Below, one piece after another: positions 43,869 through 52,940 of a DNA stretch of 64,000 bases. The stretch is taken from the NCBI RefSeq assembly GCF_029960785.1, contig NZ_JASBQE010000002.1, forward strand, positions 290,466 to 354,465. Direction: 5' to 3'. Within the stretch, counting starts at the first letter, position 1. Every line of letters starts with the position of its first letter. A program made the translations under genes and the position numbers. The notes under the pieces are model-generated. The model did not search any database. It was not told the DNA's origin and was given only the letters and a program-made list of their open reading frames with translations. The DNA comes from Polyangium sp. 15x6 (GTDB taxonomy: Bacteria > Myxococcota_A > Polyangia > Polyangiales > Polyangiaceae).

Positions 43869-45149
43869 ATGACGGAGACCGGTCAGGGGGAAGCCGAACC
43901 GACGAAAACGAATACGATGGAGCTCGCGCCCGCCACCGCCGTGGAGCGCGTCGTGTCTCTCGACGTGTTACGCGGCTTCGCGCTCTACGGCGTGCTCCTC
44001 GCGAACACCGTGCCCTGGTTCAGCGCCACCGCGTTCATGCCACGCGAGGTGGCCCTCGCGCAGTCGAGCACCATCGACAGGGTGTTCCTCTTCCTGCTCG
44101 GGCTCTTCGTCGACGGGAAGGCCATGGCGCTCCTGACCATGCTCTTTGGTCTCGGGTTTGCCGTGCAGCTCCAGCGCGCCGAGGCGCTTGGGCGCAGCGT
44201 GGTGCCGCTGCACGTCCGCAGGCTCGCGGCGATGGCGCTCATCGGCGTCTCGCACGTGCTCCTGCTCTGGTGGGGCGATATCCTGTGGGGGTATGCGATC
44301 GCCGGCTTCGGGCTTCTCTTGTTCCGTCGCGTGCGCGGCTGGAAGCTCATCGCGTGGGGCCTCTTTTTCACGCTCGTCCCGATGTTCGTCTTCTGGATTC
44401 CCCCCGTCTTCAAGGCCCTCCGGGCCTATACGCCGACGCCGCCCGATTTCATGGCGTTCCGGGCGGAGCTTTATGCGGCGATCACGGGGACCGATCGCCG
44501 CGTGCTCACCGTGATGCAGGTGAAGCAGGCCTACTATCACGTGGGCTTCATCTGGGTCTGGTATTTCGTATGGCTCGTCGGACGATATCTGCTCGGCGCC
44601 TGGGCCGGCACGACGAGGATTTTTCAGGAGGCCGAGGCGCGCCTCCCGTTCTTCCGCAAGCTCCTCGGCTGGGGCCTCGGGCTCGGCCTCCTCGGCTCCG
44701 CGATCCAGCCCGTGCGCATGCAGCTCCAGCGCAATGGCATCGTGATGCCGGAGTGGGTCGGGCTCGCGATCATCATTCCGCACGAGCTCGGCGTCGTGCT
44801 GCTCGCGGCCGGGTACGCAGCGGCGGTGGTCCTCTTGATGCAGCGCCCCTCGTTTCGCCGCGCCCTCCTGATCTTCGCGCCGGTCGGCCGGATGCCGCTC
44901 TCGACCTACCTCGGCCAGAGCCTCGCGAGCACGTTCGTCTTTTATGGCTGGGGGCTCGGGCTCGCGGGCCGGCTCCACGTGTGGTATGCGCTCCCGATCA
45001 CGCTCGGCATTTTCACGCTGCAGGTGATCTTCGCGCACGCGTGGCTCGCGCGTTACCGCTTCGGGCCGATGGAGTGGATCTGGCGCTCGATGGCCTACGG
45101 TCGAATGCAGCCGCTCCGATTACCGGCGCGGCAGGAGGAGCTCGCGTAG
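43869..45149 (+). CDS. DUF418 (YeiB-like) membrane protein
   Basis: A 426-aa integral membrane protein of the DUF418 family. It opens with the family signature RVVSLDVLRGFALYGVLLANT, followed by about ten membrane helices; the C-terminal DUF418 part contains GRMPLSTYLGQSLASTFVFYG and ends RYRFGPMEWIWRSMAYGR. Function unknown; relatives have been linked to acyl transfer or transport. ATG 43869 begins MTETGQGEAEP. The last 30 bases overlap the convergent DoxX-like gene. Confidence 0.92.
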   Translation: MTETGQGEAEPTKTNTMELAPATAVERVVSLDVLRGFALYGVLLANTVPWFSATAFMPREVALAQSSTIDRVFLFLLGLFVDGKAMALLTMLFGLGFAVQLQRAEALGRSVVPLHVRRLAAMALIGVSHVLLLWWGDILWGYAIAGFGLLLFRRVRGWKLIAWGLFFTLVPMFVFWIPPVFKALRAYTPTPPDFMAFRAELYAAITGTDRRVLTVMQVKQAYYHVGFIWVWYFVWLVGRYLLGAWAGTTRIFQEAEARLPFFRKLLGWGLGLGLLGSAIQPVRMQLQRNGIVMPEWVGLAIIIPHELGVVLLAAGYAAAVVLLMQRPSFRRALLIFAPVGRMPLSTYLGQSLASTFVFYGWGLGLAGRLHVWYALPITLGIFTLQVIFAHAWLARYRFGPMEWIWRSMAYGRMQPLRLPARQEELA

Positions 45150-45542
45150 ACGCGCGTCCCGCAAGAAGAGCCCGCCCCAGATGAATGCGGCGACGTAGAC
45201 CGGAAACAGGACGTGGCTGAACAGCGGATTGCCGACGCGCACGTGCGTCGCGATCGCGCCGCCGAGATACCCCGTCAGCAAGATCGCCCCGAGAAACGAC
45301 GTCCGCGGAATCACGTACGTCACGACGCACGTGAGGAGGAGCGTCCCGAGGGTGCGGGCCAGATCCGGAGGAAAGCCGAGCTGATCGTGCGCCGCGAGCA
45401 CCTCCGGCGGCGCCATCAACTTGATCGCCGCATCGAAGAGCAGGAACGCCACCGCGAGGCCGCTGAGGATACGCCCGGACCAGGACGTCTTCGTCGACAC
45501 GGGTTCCATCGGGCGCTCGGATGCAAGAACATTCGTCACCAT
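45120..45542 (-). CDS. DoxX-like membrane protein
   Basis: A 140-aa four-helix membrane protein of the DoxX/DUF4345-like group: ILSGLAVAFLLFDAAIKLM, LGTLLLTCVVTYVIPRT, GAILLTGYLGGAIATHVRVG and LFPVYVAAFIWGGLFLRD. The GGAIATHVRVG turn is typical. Such proteins may take part in quinone or sulfur redox chemistry, but the role is uncertain. ATG 45542 has GAGGAGGAAC upstream. Its 3' end overlaps the DUF418 gene by 30 bases in tail-to-tail orientation. The gap 45543-45836 upstream contains the divergent promoters and nothing else clear. Confidence 0.87.
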   Translation of the reverse strand: MVTNVLASERPMEPVSTKTSWSGRILSGLAVAFLLFDAAIKLMAPPEVLAAHDQLGFPPDLARTLGTLLLTCVVTYVIPRTSFLGAILLTGYLGGAIATHVRVGNPLFSHVLFPVYVAAFIWGGLFLRDARLRELLLPRR

Positions 45543-45836
45543 CGTCGTTCCTCCTCTGGATCGGCTGGAAGGCCGTTTCCGGTTCGGCGGCCCGGTCCCC
45601 CGCGCCGTCGACACACCCCATGGACCGGCCGACCCCGTAAAACTCATCGGTCCCCCCGAACGATTTTTTACGCGCGCCGATTCGGCAAACTCCACCGATC
45701 GTGAGGAGGGCGGTTCGGATGTCGTGCGGGCGGGCATCCCGGCTCACCTCGCCCTGTGTGGAGCCGCTGACCAACCGTCGAGCAAGTTTGAGCCGTACCT
45801 GGCCCAGGCGTATGATTGCCCGTCCGAGCATCCCTC

Positions 45837-47558
45837 ATGCACCACGCATCTGCACCGCTCCCTCTCGTCGGGCCCGGGGCGCCCCGCGCGTCCGTGTCCG
45901 AGGTCCTGGCCGCGTTCCTCGCGCGCCTCGGCGTGGAGGTCGGCTACGGGCTCGGCGGCGGCTCCATCGTCCCGTTCTGCCACGCGCTCGCGCGGAGCCG
46001 GGTGCGCGTCCTGCACTGCCGCCACGAGTCCGGCGCGGCGTTCGCGGCGCTCGAAGAGAGCCTCGCCCAGGATCGCCCGACCGTGGTGTTCGCGACGGCC
46101 GGCCCCGGGATCACGAATGCGATCACGGGGCTCGCCGCCGCGCGCATCGAGGGCGCGAAGGTCGTGCTCGTCTCCGGCGGCACTTCGCCCTCGCAGCGCG
46201 ATCGCGGGGCCGCCCAGGAGACGACCGCAAGAACCCTCCCCGCGGGCCTGCTCTCCGACGGCCCCATCTTCCACTACGCGACGACCCTGGAGCATCCCTC
46301 CCAGTTGTCGGTCGTCCTCCGACGGCTGGCCGTCGGTGCGCGTGCCGTGGAGGGGTTCGTCGCGCACATCCATTTGCCGTTGAGCGTGCAAGAGGCGCTC
46401 TTCGAAGGCCCGGACCTCTTCGACACGCAGGCGCTGCCCGGCCCGGCTCCCTCCGCCGAGGCGCTCGATGCCGTGACGAAGATCCTCACGGAAGAGCCCT
46501 GCGCGCTCTGGGTGGGCTTCGGCGCGAGGAAGGCCGTTTCGCGGGTACGCGCTCTCGCCGAGCGATGCTCGATGCCCGTGATGTGCTCGCCGCGCGCCAA
46601 GGGCATTTTCCCCGAGGATCACCCGCTCTTCGTCGGGACCACGGGTGTCGGGAGCCACGCGCGGGTCGCGTCGTGCCTCCAGGCGGCGGGCATCCGGCGC
46701 ACGCTCGTCCTCGGCACGCGGCTCTGGGAATGCACGTCGTTCTGGCGGCAGGACCTCGTGCCGCCGCGTGGCTTCATTCATGTGGACGTCAATCCCGCGG
46801 TGTTCGGCGCGGCCTATCCCTCGGCCGAGACGCTCGGCGTGCAGGCGGAGATCGGCGCGTTTCTCTCCGCGCTGCTCCCGCGCCTTTTGGCGCGTCCGGG
46901 AGCGCCGCCCGCCCTGCCTCGATTGCCGCGGACGGCGCCGCTCGATCCGCTCGAGGAAGGGGCGGTCCGGCCGCGTTTCCTTTTCGAGGCGGTGCAGCGC
47001 GTCGTGGTCGAATCGTCCGACGCGGCCGTGCTCACGGAGGCGGGCAGCGCATTCGTGTGGGGCAACCACGTGCTCCGGTTCCAGGAGCCGGGGCGATATC
47101 GCTCGGGGTTGCATTTCGGATCGATGGGCCACGCGACGACGGGCGTCGTCGGAGCCGCACGCGCGCGGGGCAAGGCGGCGGTCGCGCTCGTGGGCGACGG
47201 ATCGATGCTCATGCTGGAGGAGGTGAGCACGGCCGTGCGATACGGTATCCCGGCGGTCTGGGTGGTGCTGAACGATCGTCAATACGGTATCGTCGAGCAC
47301 GGCATGCGCGCGTCGGGGTACGATCCAGTGGAGACCACGCTGCCCGATACGGATTTTTCGCTCGTCGCAAGGGGACTCGGGGCGCTCGGCGCGAGGGTCG
47401 AGCGGGAGGGAGAGCTCGAAGCGGCGCTGGGGGAGGCGCTCGCGGCGGGAAAACCCTTCGTGGTGGACGTCCGGGTGGATCCGGAGGAACGACCGCCCAT
47501 CACGAGCCGTGTTCGAAGCCTGGAGGCGCAAACCGCCAAGGAGAGCTTTTCCCCATGA
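45837..47558 (+). CDS. TPP-dependent acetolactate-synthase-like enzyme
   Basis: A 573-aa thiamine-diphosphate enzyme with the usual three domains. The cofactor-activating Glu is in CRHESGAAFAA, followed by the Pyr-domain motif FATAGPGITNAITGLA. The central domain has GTTGVGSHARVASCL. The C-terminal domain has the TPP motif GDGSMLMLEEVSTAVRYGIP and, about 25 residues later, LNDRQYGIVEHGM. Acetolactate synthases, benzaldehyde lyases and acyloin synthases share this layout. Its ATGA overlap with a KAS III-like gene suggests a two-gene pathway for a small alpha-hydroxyketone or related metabolite. A TTG at 45816 is an alternative start. Confidence 0.9.
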   Translation: MHHASAPLPLVGPGAPRASVSEVLAAFLARLGVEVGYGLGGGSIVPFCHALARSRVRVLHCRHESGAAFAALEESLAQDRPTVVFATAGPGITNAITGLAAARIEGAKVVLVSGGTSPSQRDRGAAQETTARTLPAGLLSDGPIFHYATTLEHPSQLSVVLRRLAVGARAVEGFVAHIHLPLSVQEALFEGPDLFDTQALPGPAPSAEALDAVTKILTEEPCALWVGFGARKAVSRVRALAERCSMPVMCSPRAKGIFPEDHPLFVGTTGVGSHARVASCLQAAGIRRTLVLGTRLWECTSFWRQDLVPPRGFIHVDVNPAVFGAAYPSAETLGVQAEIGAFLSALLPRLLARPGAPPALPRLPRTAPLDPLEEGAVRPRFLFEAVQRVVVESSDAAVLTEAGSAFVWGNHVLRFQEPGRYRSGLHFGSMGHATTGVVGAARARGKAAVALVGDGSMLMLEEVSTAVRYGIPAVWVVLNDRQYGIVEHGMRASGYDPVETTLPDTDFSLVARGLGALGARVEREGELEAALGEALAAGKPFVVDVRVDPEERPPITSRVRSLEAQTAKESFSP

Positions 47559-48658
47559 GTACCTCCGCAGGGATGCGATCCCTCGCCATCACGTTCCCCG
47601 GTGGCCTGAAGACGAACGATTACTGGCGCCGCCACTACCCCGAGATGCTCGGCGCGGCCGTGGAAAAACGAAACGTGTGGGCCGCGCCCGAGGAGCCGCG
47701 CGAGGCGCCGGACGCGTTCGACGCCGAAATGGCGAAATACCTCGACGACCCGTTCCGCGGCGCAAAGGAGCGGCGCGTGCTCCTGCCGCACGAGAATGCG
47801 CTGGAGCTCGAGACGCGCGCCGCGACGATGGCCCTCACGGCGGCGAAGATCGCGCGCTCGGACGTGGATCTCGTCATCGCGTGCTCGCTTTTTCACGACG
47901 TGATGGGGATCGGCCACGCCACGTTCCTCGCCGGCGAGCTCGGGCTCACCTCGGCCGCGTGGAACCTCGAGACCGCGTGTTCGGGGGCGTTCGCCGTCTT
48001 CGAGACCGCGTGTGCGCTCGTGCGCGCCGGGCAATACCGGAACGTGCTCGGCGTCGTCTCGTGCACGTATTCGCGATCCGTCGAGGAGCACGATACGATG
48101 TCGTGGTTCTCCGGCGACGGCGCCGGGGCGTTCGTGGTCTCGGAGGTGCCCGAAGGCGAAGGGCTCGTCGCTTCGGCGATGCTGCACAGCGCCGAGACGT
48201 GCAAGGCCTTCCTGCTCGACGTCGTCGACGATCCGAAGCGCGGCAAGCAGGTGGTGCGGCTCCGCTCGGATCGGAGCGCGAGCAAGGTCCTGCGCCAGGT
48301 CTCCGAGCCGTATCTGCGAAAAACGGCGGACATGGCGCTCCAGAAAGCGGGGCTCCGGATGTCGGACGTCGACTGGCTCGTCGTGAACACCCCGACCGCG
48401 TGGTATGCCTCGTTTTGCGCGCGTGTCCTCGATTTCGATCGGTCGCGCACCATCGACACGTTCCCGCGGTATGCGAACTGCGGCCCCGCGCTGATGCCCG
48501 TGAACCTGTACACGGCCGCGGCCGAGCTGCCGATCCGGCGCGGGGATCTCGTCTTGCTCCACACCGTCGGCAGCGCGTCGAGCTCGGGCTCGGCCCTCGT
48601 TCGCTGGGGCGACGTGGCGCTCGGCCCCGCGCCGGGTCTGCCCATCGAGGTTTTGTAG
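47555..48658 (+). CDS. Ketoacyl-ACP synthase III-like protein
   Basis: A 367-aa thiolase-fold protein of the FabH class. The acyl-accepting Cys is in LETACSGAFAVFETA. The Asn of the triad is in YANCGPALMPVNLYTA, and the end has the GSASSSGSALVRW loop. At the place where FabH has HQAN, this protein has NTPTAWYASF, so the catalytic His seems absent. It may therefore transfer acyl groups rather than decarboxylate malonyl-ACP. The start ATG overlaps the TPP-enzyme stop (ATGA). No other lipid or polyketide genes are adjacent. Confidence 0.87.
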   Translation: MSTSAGMRSLAITFPGGLKTNDYWRRHYPEMLGAAVEKRNVWAAPEEPREAPDAFDAEMAKYLDDPFRGAKERRVLLPHENALELETRAATMALTAAKIARSDVDLVIACSLFHDVMGIGHATFLAGELGLTSAAWNLETACSGAFAVFETACALVRAGQYRNVLGVVSCTYSRSVEEHDTMSWFSGDGAGAFVVSEVPEGEGLVASAMLHSAETCKAFLLDVVDDPKRGKQVVRLRSDRSASKVLRQVSEPYLRKTADMALQKAGLRMSDVDWLVVNTPTAWYASFCARVLDFDRSRTIDTFPRYANCGPALMPVNLYTAAAELPIRRGDLVLLHTVGSASSSGSALVRWGDVALGPAPGLPIEVL

Positions 48659-48736
48659 GACCGCCGAAGGTACCCCCGCAAACGCCTCGAACGCGGCGCT
48701 TTTCCGCGGACGTTTCTCCTGCTAGCGTTCCGAGCT

Positions 48737-49213
48737 GTGGAGATCGTCTACGACCAACCTGCCGTGGCCATGGGGTGGCGTCCACCCGTGCTCGTCGTGC
48801 TGTGGAAGCAGGCGCCGACGCTGCAGGCGGCCGTCCAGGTGAACGAGCGCGGCTCGAAAATCATGTCGGCGCACCCGGGCGGGAGCATCTTCGTCGTGAT
48901 CACCAGCGCCGACCACGGCGCCCCCGAGCGCGCCGCGGCGAACGCGCTCGGTCAGGCGACCCGCGCGCTCGAGAAGCACATCCTGGCGCACGCGTTCATC
49001 ATCGAGGGCCAGGGCCTCAAGGCCGGCGCGATCCGCGCGACCGTGAAGACGTTGCAGTCGCTCACGCGCGTGATCTTTCCGTGGACGATCGCGTCGACCA
49101 CGGAGGAGGGCATTCTGTGGGTGGCGCGCAAGGCGAAGTTCCTCAGCGAGGAAGAGGCGCAGGTGATCCTCGCCGACGTCAAGGCCATGAAAGCGGCCGC
49201 GGCGAAGGGCTGA
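48737..49213 (+). CDS. Hypothetical protein
   Basis: A 158-aa cytoplasmic protein of unknown function, starting at GTG 48737 (or ATG 48770). It has an alternating beta/alpha pattern: RPPVLVVLWKQAPTLQAAVQ, GGSIFVVITSADHG, RALEKHILAHAFIIEGQG and TLQSLTRVIFPWTIASTTEE. This is similar to small STAS/SpoIIAA-like or YbaK-size domains, but no family can be named with confidence. Such 150-aa proteins often occur in several copies in Polyangiales. 49214-49343 carries no gene. Confidence 0.68.
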   Translation: MEIVYDQPAVAMGWRPPVLVVLWKQAPTLQAAVQVNERGSKIMSAHPGGSIFVVITSADHGAPERAAANALGQATRALEKHILAHAFIIEGQGLKAGAIRATVKTLQSLTRVIFPWTIASTTEEGILWVARKAKFLSEEEAQVILADVKAMKAAAAKG

Positions 49214-49343
49214 ACGAGGCAGTTGCGCCAATCCGTTGACGCTCCGCTGTGGGGCGGGTAGCGACGAGGACGAAGCCAATGCCCCCGAGCGACAGTTCCC
49301 CCCCGAAATCGTGAAGGCGCTCGGCCCGAGGGCCTGACGAAAG

Positions 49344-50888
49344 CTAAGCCGCGCCGCGCTCGCTCGGAATGCCGAGCTTGTTCGATCGCGCGGCCTCGAG
49401 CGATATCGTGAGCTGCTCCTCCAGCGCGTCGAAGATCGTCTCGACCATGCCAATGGCCACGTCGCGCTCGGCCGTGGTGATGCGCTCGCTCGTGATGAAG
49501 GCCTGACGCGGGAGTCGCTCGCCGCCTGCCGCGTGCGCAACGTCATGCCGGTCGCAGAGATAATCGAGCCGGATTCCTCGCTCCTTCTCCACCACCTCCG
49601 CGAGCCTCTTCATGTTCTCGAAGAACGCGTGGCCGCTCGCCTCCAGGGCCGCGACGAACCAGAACAGCATCGCCGGATCGCGGTGGCCCATGGCGAGCTT
49701 CGCGAACGTCGCGAGGTTTTTCCGGTGCGCCTCGACCTGCGGATCGAGGAACAGGAACTTCAACGTGTCCTTCGCCTTCCAGCCGAGGACCTCATCCATC
49801 CCGAGCGCCTGCCAGTCGTGCAGGAAGAGCGCGCTGTGCGTCTCGAGGTCGTCACACCACTCGTTGATGCGCCGCTCCTTCGGCGTGCTCGGCTCGGGAT
49901 AACGAACCGCGTATCGGTTCAGATCGCGGTAGCCCATGATGTCGGGCACCCAGAGCGGGAGGAAACGCATGAGCTTTTCCCGGGGCGAGACGCTCGTCTC
50001 GTCGCGCAGCCACGCATAGAAGGGATGGCGCGCCGCCTGCGCTTTGCGCTCCTCGATGACACGAAGGACGTCCTCGTGATAAAGCGCCATGGGCTGCTCG
50101 AGCTCGACCTCGCGCGAAGGCCGCTCCCGCGGCTCGGTTTCCGCGCGGGGCGCGATGGCCTCCTCGCGCGGCCTTCGCGGCAGCCGGCCCGGCTGCATGT
50201 ACGTGCGCCCGTACTCGAGGAAGCAATCGTGGACCTCTTCGAAGAGGTCGAACATGCGGTTCGCCAATCGCATCGCCAGCGGCCGCTGCCGATCGTCGAG
50301 GACCTCGTCGTCGAAGACGCCTTTGGATCCCCAGACGAACCCCGGCTCCCGATCGAGGTGGTGATTGCCGTAGTAGATGTACCGGAGCCCCGTCTTCGCC
50401 TCGATCTCGCTCGTGACCTTCGCCATGTGGTGGAAAAACGCGTTCCCCGCGGCCTCGCCGGCCTCCGAGTGCGCGAAGCGGACGAGCGGATCGCCCGCGT
50501 CCTCGACGTCGAGCCGGCCGAACTCCAGGACGAAATAACGAAATCGCTCGTTCTCCTTCGAGAGGAAGAGCCACCAGAGCATGTCGCTCGCGCGGAAGCC
50601 GAGGCGCTCGTCGAGCTTCATCTTGCTCCAGTCCTCGAGGAAGAGCCGCGAGTGCGTCTCGTCCTCGCGCGTGCCGCCGTTCAGCGCCTCCTCGAAGCGG
50701 TTGCGAGGCTTCGGGAAGCGGATGAAATACCGGCTCGCGTCGCGGAAGTTCATCACGAACACGGTCATGATGGGCGCGATCAGGACCTTGTCCTCGAGCG
50801 GAACCGCGTCGGAATGCAGCCAATCGAAGAACGGGTGCGACAGGATGCGCTCCCACCGCGCCGCCTTGAGCTTCATGAACTCCTTCAT
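49344..50888 (-). CDS. Tandem-duplicated helical protein, heme-oxygenase-like/ferritin-like candidate
   Basis: A 514-aa protein made of two related halves of about 230 residues. Each half begins HPF[FY]xWL. It then has a [RN]RxxxRxPxP segment, an acidic EDETHSRLFLEDW / DDLETHSALFLHDW helix, a GNAFFHHM / GHAFFENM helix, and finally YGNHHLDRE / LCDRHDVAH. The spacing of Glu and His residues is like that of heme-oxygenase-like di-iron oxidases or related helical bundles. This is a fold guess from motifs only. The linker (PREEAIAPRAETEPRERP) is charged. ATG 50888 has AAGGAGG. No partner gene is evident. Confidence 0.78.
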   Translation of the reverse strand: MKEFMKLKAARWERILSHPFFDWLHSDAVPLEDKVLIAPIMTVFVMNFRDASRYFIRFPKPRNRFEEALNGGTREDETHSRLFLEDWSKMKLDERLGFRASDMLWWLFLSKENERFRYFVLEFGRLDVEDAGDPLVRFAHSEAGEAAGNAFFHHMAKVTSEIEAKTGLRYIYYGNHHLDREPGFVWGSKGVFDDEVLDDRQRPLAMRLANRMFDLFEEVHDCFLEYGRTYMQPGRLPRRPREEAIAPRAETEPRERPSREVELEQPMALYHEDVLRVIEERKAQAARHPFYAWLRDETSVSPREKLMRFLPLWVPDIMGYRDLNRYAVRYPEPSTPKERRINEWCDDLETHSALFLHDWQALGMDEVLGWKAKDTLKFLFLDPQVEAHRKNLATFAKLAMGHRDPAMLFWFVAALEASGHAFFENMKRLAEVVEKERGIRLDYLCDRHDVAHAAGGERLPRQAFITSERITTAERDVAIGMVETIFDALEEQLTISLEAARSNKLGIPSERGAA

Positions 50889-51074
50889 TGTAGGCCTCCT
50901 TTGCCTTGGGTCCGATCGAGCGAGTCTATCACGAGCAGAAATCGAAGGAGGCCCCCGAAACGGCCAGCCGAAAGAGTTAGGAGCGCTGCCCCACATCGGC
51001 GAGCGTGATCTGCCCTTGCCTCGCGGCTCGCCTTCCGCCTATTCTCCCTCGCCCCCGCCGTCTGGAGAAACCCT

Positions 51075-51953
51075 GTGTCCCTGCTCATCGATCCGGAGAT
51101 CGCCGCCCGCGTCGACCGCCTGGAGCTCCCCTTCAACGCCTACGGCGTCGATCCCTACGGCGCCTCGAAGCAGCACCTCGCTCGGCTGTTCACGCTCCTT
51201 CGGTTCCTCTACCGCCATTACTTCAGCGTCGGCGTCGAGGGCATCGAGCACGTCCCGGCCCGCGGCCGCGCCATGCTCGTCGGCAACCACTCGGGCGGGA
51301 TCGCGATCGACGGCGCCATGGTGATCACGTCCTGCTTCTTCGAGCTCGAGCCCCCCCGGCTCGCCCAGGGCATGGCCGAGAAGTTCATGGCCCAAACGCC
51401 CTTCATGGGGCTTCTGGCCACGCGTAGCGGGCAGCTCACCGGCCTCGTCGAGACGGCCGAGCACCTGCTCCACGACGAGCGCCTGCTCATGATCTTCCCC
51501 GAGGGAGCCCGCGGCACGGCGAAGCTTTATCCCGAGCGCAACACGCTCGTCCATTTCGGATCGGGCTTCATGCGCCTCGCCATGAAGACGCGGACGCCCA
51601 TCATTCCGTTCGGGTTCGTCGGCGGCGGCGAGGCCATTCCCACGATCGCGAATTCGTATGCCCTTGGAAAATTGCTCGGCGCGCCCTACGTCCCGATCAC
51701 GCCCTGGGGCGTCGCGCTCCCGGCGCCGGTGCGGCTCGAGCTCACGTATTCCGCGCCCATGAACTTCGATGGGACGGGGACCGAGGAGGACGAGGTCATC
51801 GAGGGGTACGTGGAGCAGGTGAAGCAGAGGATCGCCGGCCTCATCGAGGTGGGCCGAGAGCGGCGGCGCAAGGCGCTCGCCTGGTCGCGCGACGCGGAGG
51901 ACGAGGCCCGGATCGAGGGTGAGACGGGCGGCACGAAGGAGGAGCAGCGATGA
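51075..51953 (+). CDS. 1-acyl-glycerol-3-phosphate acyltransferase (PlsC family)
   Basis: A 292-aa acyltransferase of phospholipid synthesis. The family motifs are [10 protein letters not shown] (NHx4D), FPEGARGT and [11 protein letters not shown]. No full membrane helix is obvious, so it is probably peripheral. Start GTG 51075 has GGAG upstream. The stop overlaps the following epimerase start by ATGA, giving a two-gene operon. The preferred acyl donor and acceptor are unknown; haemolysin-type or ornithine-lipid acyltransferases share these motifs. Confidence 0.9.
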   Translation: MSLLIDPEIAARVDRLELPFNAYGVDPYGASKQHLARLFTLLRFLYRHYFSVGVEGIEHVPARGRAMLVGNHSGGIAIDGAMVITSCFFELEPPRLAQGMAEKFMAQTPFMGLLATRSGQLTGLVETAEHLLHDERLLMIFPEGARGTAKLYPERNTLVHFGSGFMRLAMKTRTPIIPFGFVGGGEAIPTIANSYALGKLLGAPYVPITPWGVALPAPVRLELTYSAPMNFDGTGTEEDEVIEGYVEQVKQRIAGLIEVGRERRRKALAWSRDAEDEARIEGETGGTKEEQR

Positions 51954-52876
51954 GGGTTCTCATTCCCGGAATCGGGGGCGTGCTCGGTCAGCGCGTCGCG
52001 CGCCGCCTGCTCGAGCAGGGGCACGAGGTCATCGGAATCGATCGCCGGCCATGGCCCGACGCGCCGCCCGGAATCGAGCTCCACAACGTGGACATCCGCA
52101 AGCGCGCGGCCGAGGACGTCTTCCGCAAGCGGCGGCCGCAGGCGGTCATTCACATGGCCACCGTCACGCACCTCGTCGAGAAGACCGCCGAGCGCTACAA
52201 GATCAACCTCGGCGGCACACGCGCCGTCTTCGAGCATTGCCGCGACTGGGGCGTCGAGCACGCGATCTTCGTCGGACGACACACCTATTACGGCGCGGCC
52301 GCCGATTCGCCGCTTTATCACAAGGAAGAGGATCCGCCGATGGCGGTGACCACCTTCCCGGAGCTCTCCGACCTCGTCGCGGCCGATCTCTATGCGTGCA
52401 CGGCGCTCTGGCGGCTGCCGAACCTGTGCACGACGGTCCTCCGAATGGTGTACACGCTCGGGCCCACGGGGCACGGGACGCTCGCCACGTTCCTGCGCGG
52501 GCGGCACGTGCCCATGGTGTTGGGCTTCGATCCGCTCTTTCATTTCATGCACGAGGAGGACGTCACGACGGCGATCTGCCTCGCGCTGGAGAAGCGGGTG
52601 CAGGGCGTCTACAACGTCGCGGGGCCGCAGCCGGTGCCGCTCTCCGTGGTCGTTCGCGGGACCGGGCGGGCGCCCATTCCACTCCCCGAGTTCGCCTTCC
52701 GCGCCGCGCTCGGCCGCTTCGGTTTGCCTCGCCTGCCTCCGGGCGCGCTCGCGCACATCATGTATCCGGTCGTCGTCGACAGCGAGGCGTTCCGCGCGGC
52801 CACGGGGTTCGTCCACCAGGTGGACGAGGTCCGGGCGATGGAAGAATATCGGAACGCATTCCCCGTGCGGGGATAG
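51950..52876 (+). CDS. NAD-dependent epimerase/dehydratase family protein
   Basis: A 308-aa extended short-chain dehydrogenase/reductase-like protein. The nucleotide-binding motif is [14 protein letters not shown] and an acidic residue ends strand 2 (VIGIDRRPW). HMATVTHLV and the RRTYYG-like segment ([11 protein letters not shown]) occupy the active-site region. The usual YxxxK pair is not clear ([12 protein letters not shown]), so catalytic ability is uncertain. It may bind NAD and act on a sugar or lipid head group made available by PlsC, with which it is coupled. Confidence 0.85.
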   Translation: MRVLIPGIGGVLGQRVARRLLEQGHEVIGIDRRPWPDAPPGIELHNVDIRKRAAEDVFRKRRPQAVIHMATVTHLVEKTAERYKINLGGTRAVFEHCRDWGVEHAIFVGRHTYYGAAADSPLYHKEEDPPMAVTTFPELSDLVAADLYACTALWRLPNLCTTVLRMVYTLGPTGHGTLATFLRGRHVPMVLGFDPLFHFMHEEDVTTAICLALEKRVQGVYNVAGPQPVPLSVVVRGTGRAPIPLPEFAFRAALGRFGLPRLPPGALAHIMYPVVVDSEAFRAATGFVHQVDEVRAMEEYRNAFPVRG

Positions 52877-52886
52877 TGCGGGAATC

Positions 52887-52930
52887 AAAAAAACGCGGGG
52901 CGCGCCCGCTCTTCGGGAGCGCGCCCCGCG
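52887..52930 (-). terminator. Rho-independent terminator of the Cys-rich lipoprotein gene
   Basis: A 12-bp perfect stem (CGCGGGGCGCGC / GCGCGCCCCGCG) with a short inner stem-loop. On the minus strand it is followed by seven T (seven A at 52887-52893 on the plus strand). It lies just past the stop at 52941 and is the clearest intrinsic terminator in the window. Confidence 0.88.
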
Positions 52931-52940
52931 GAAAAACCTT

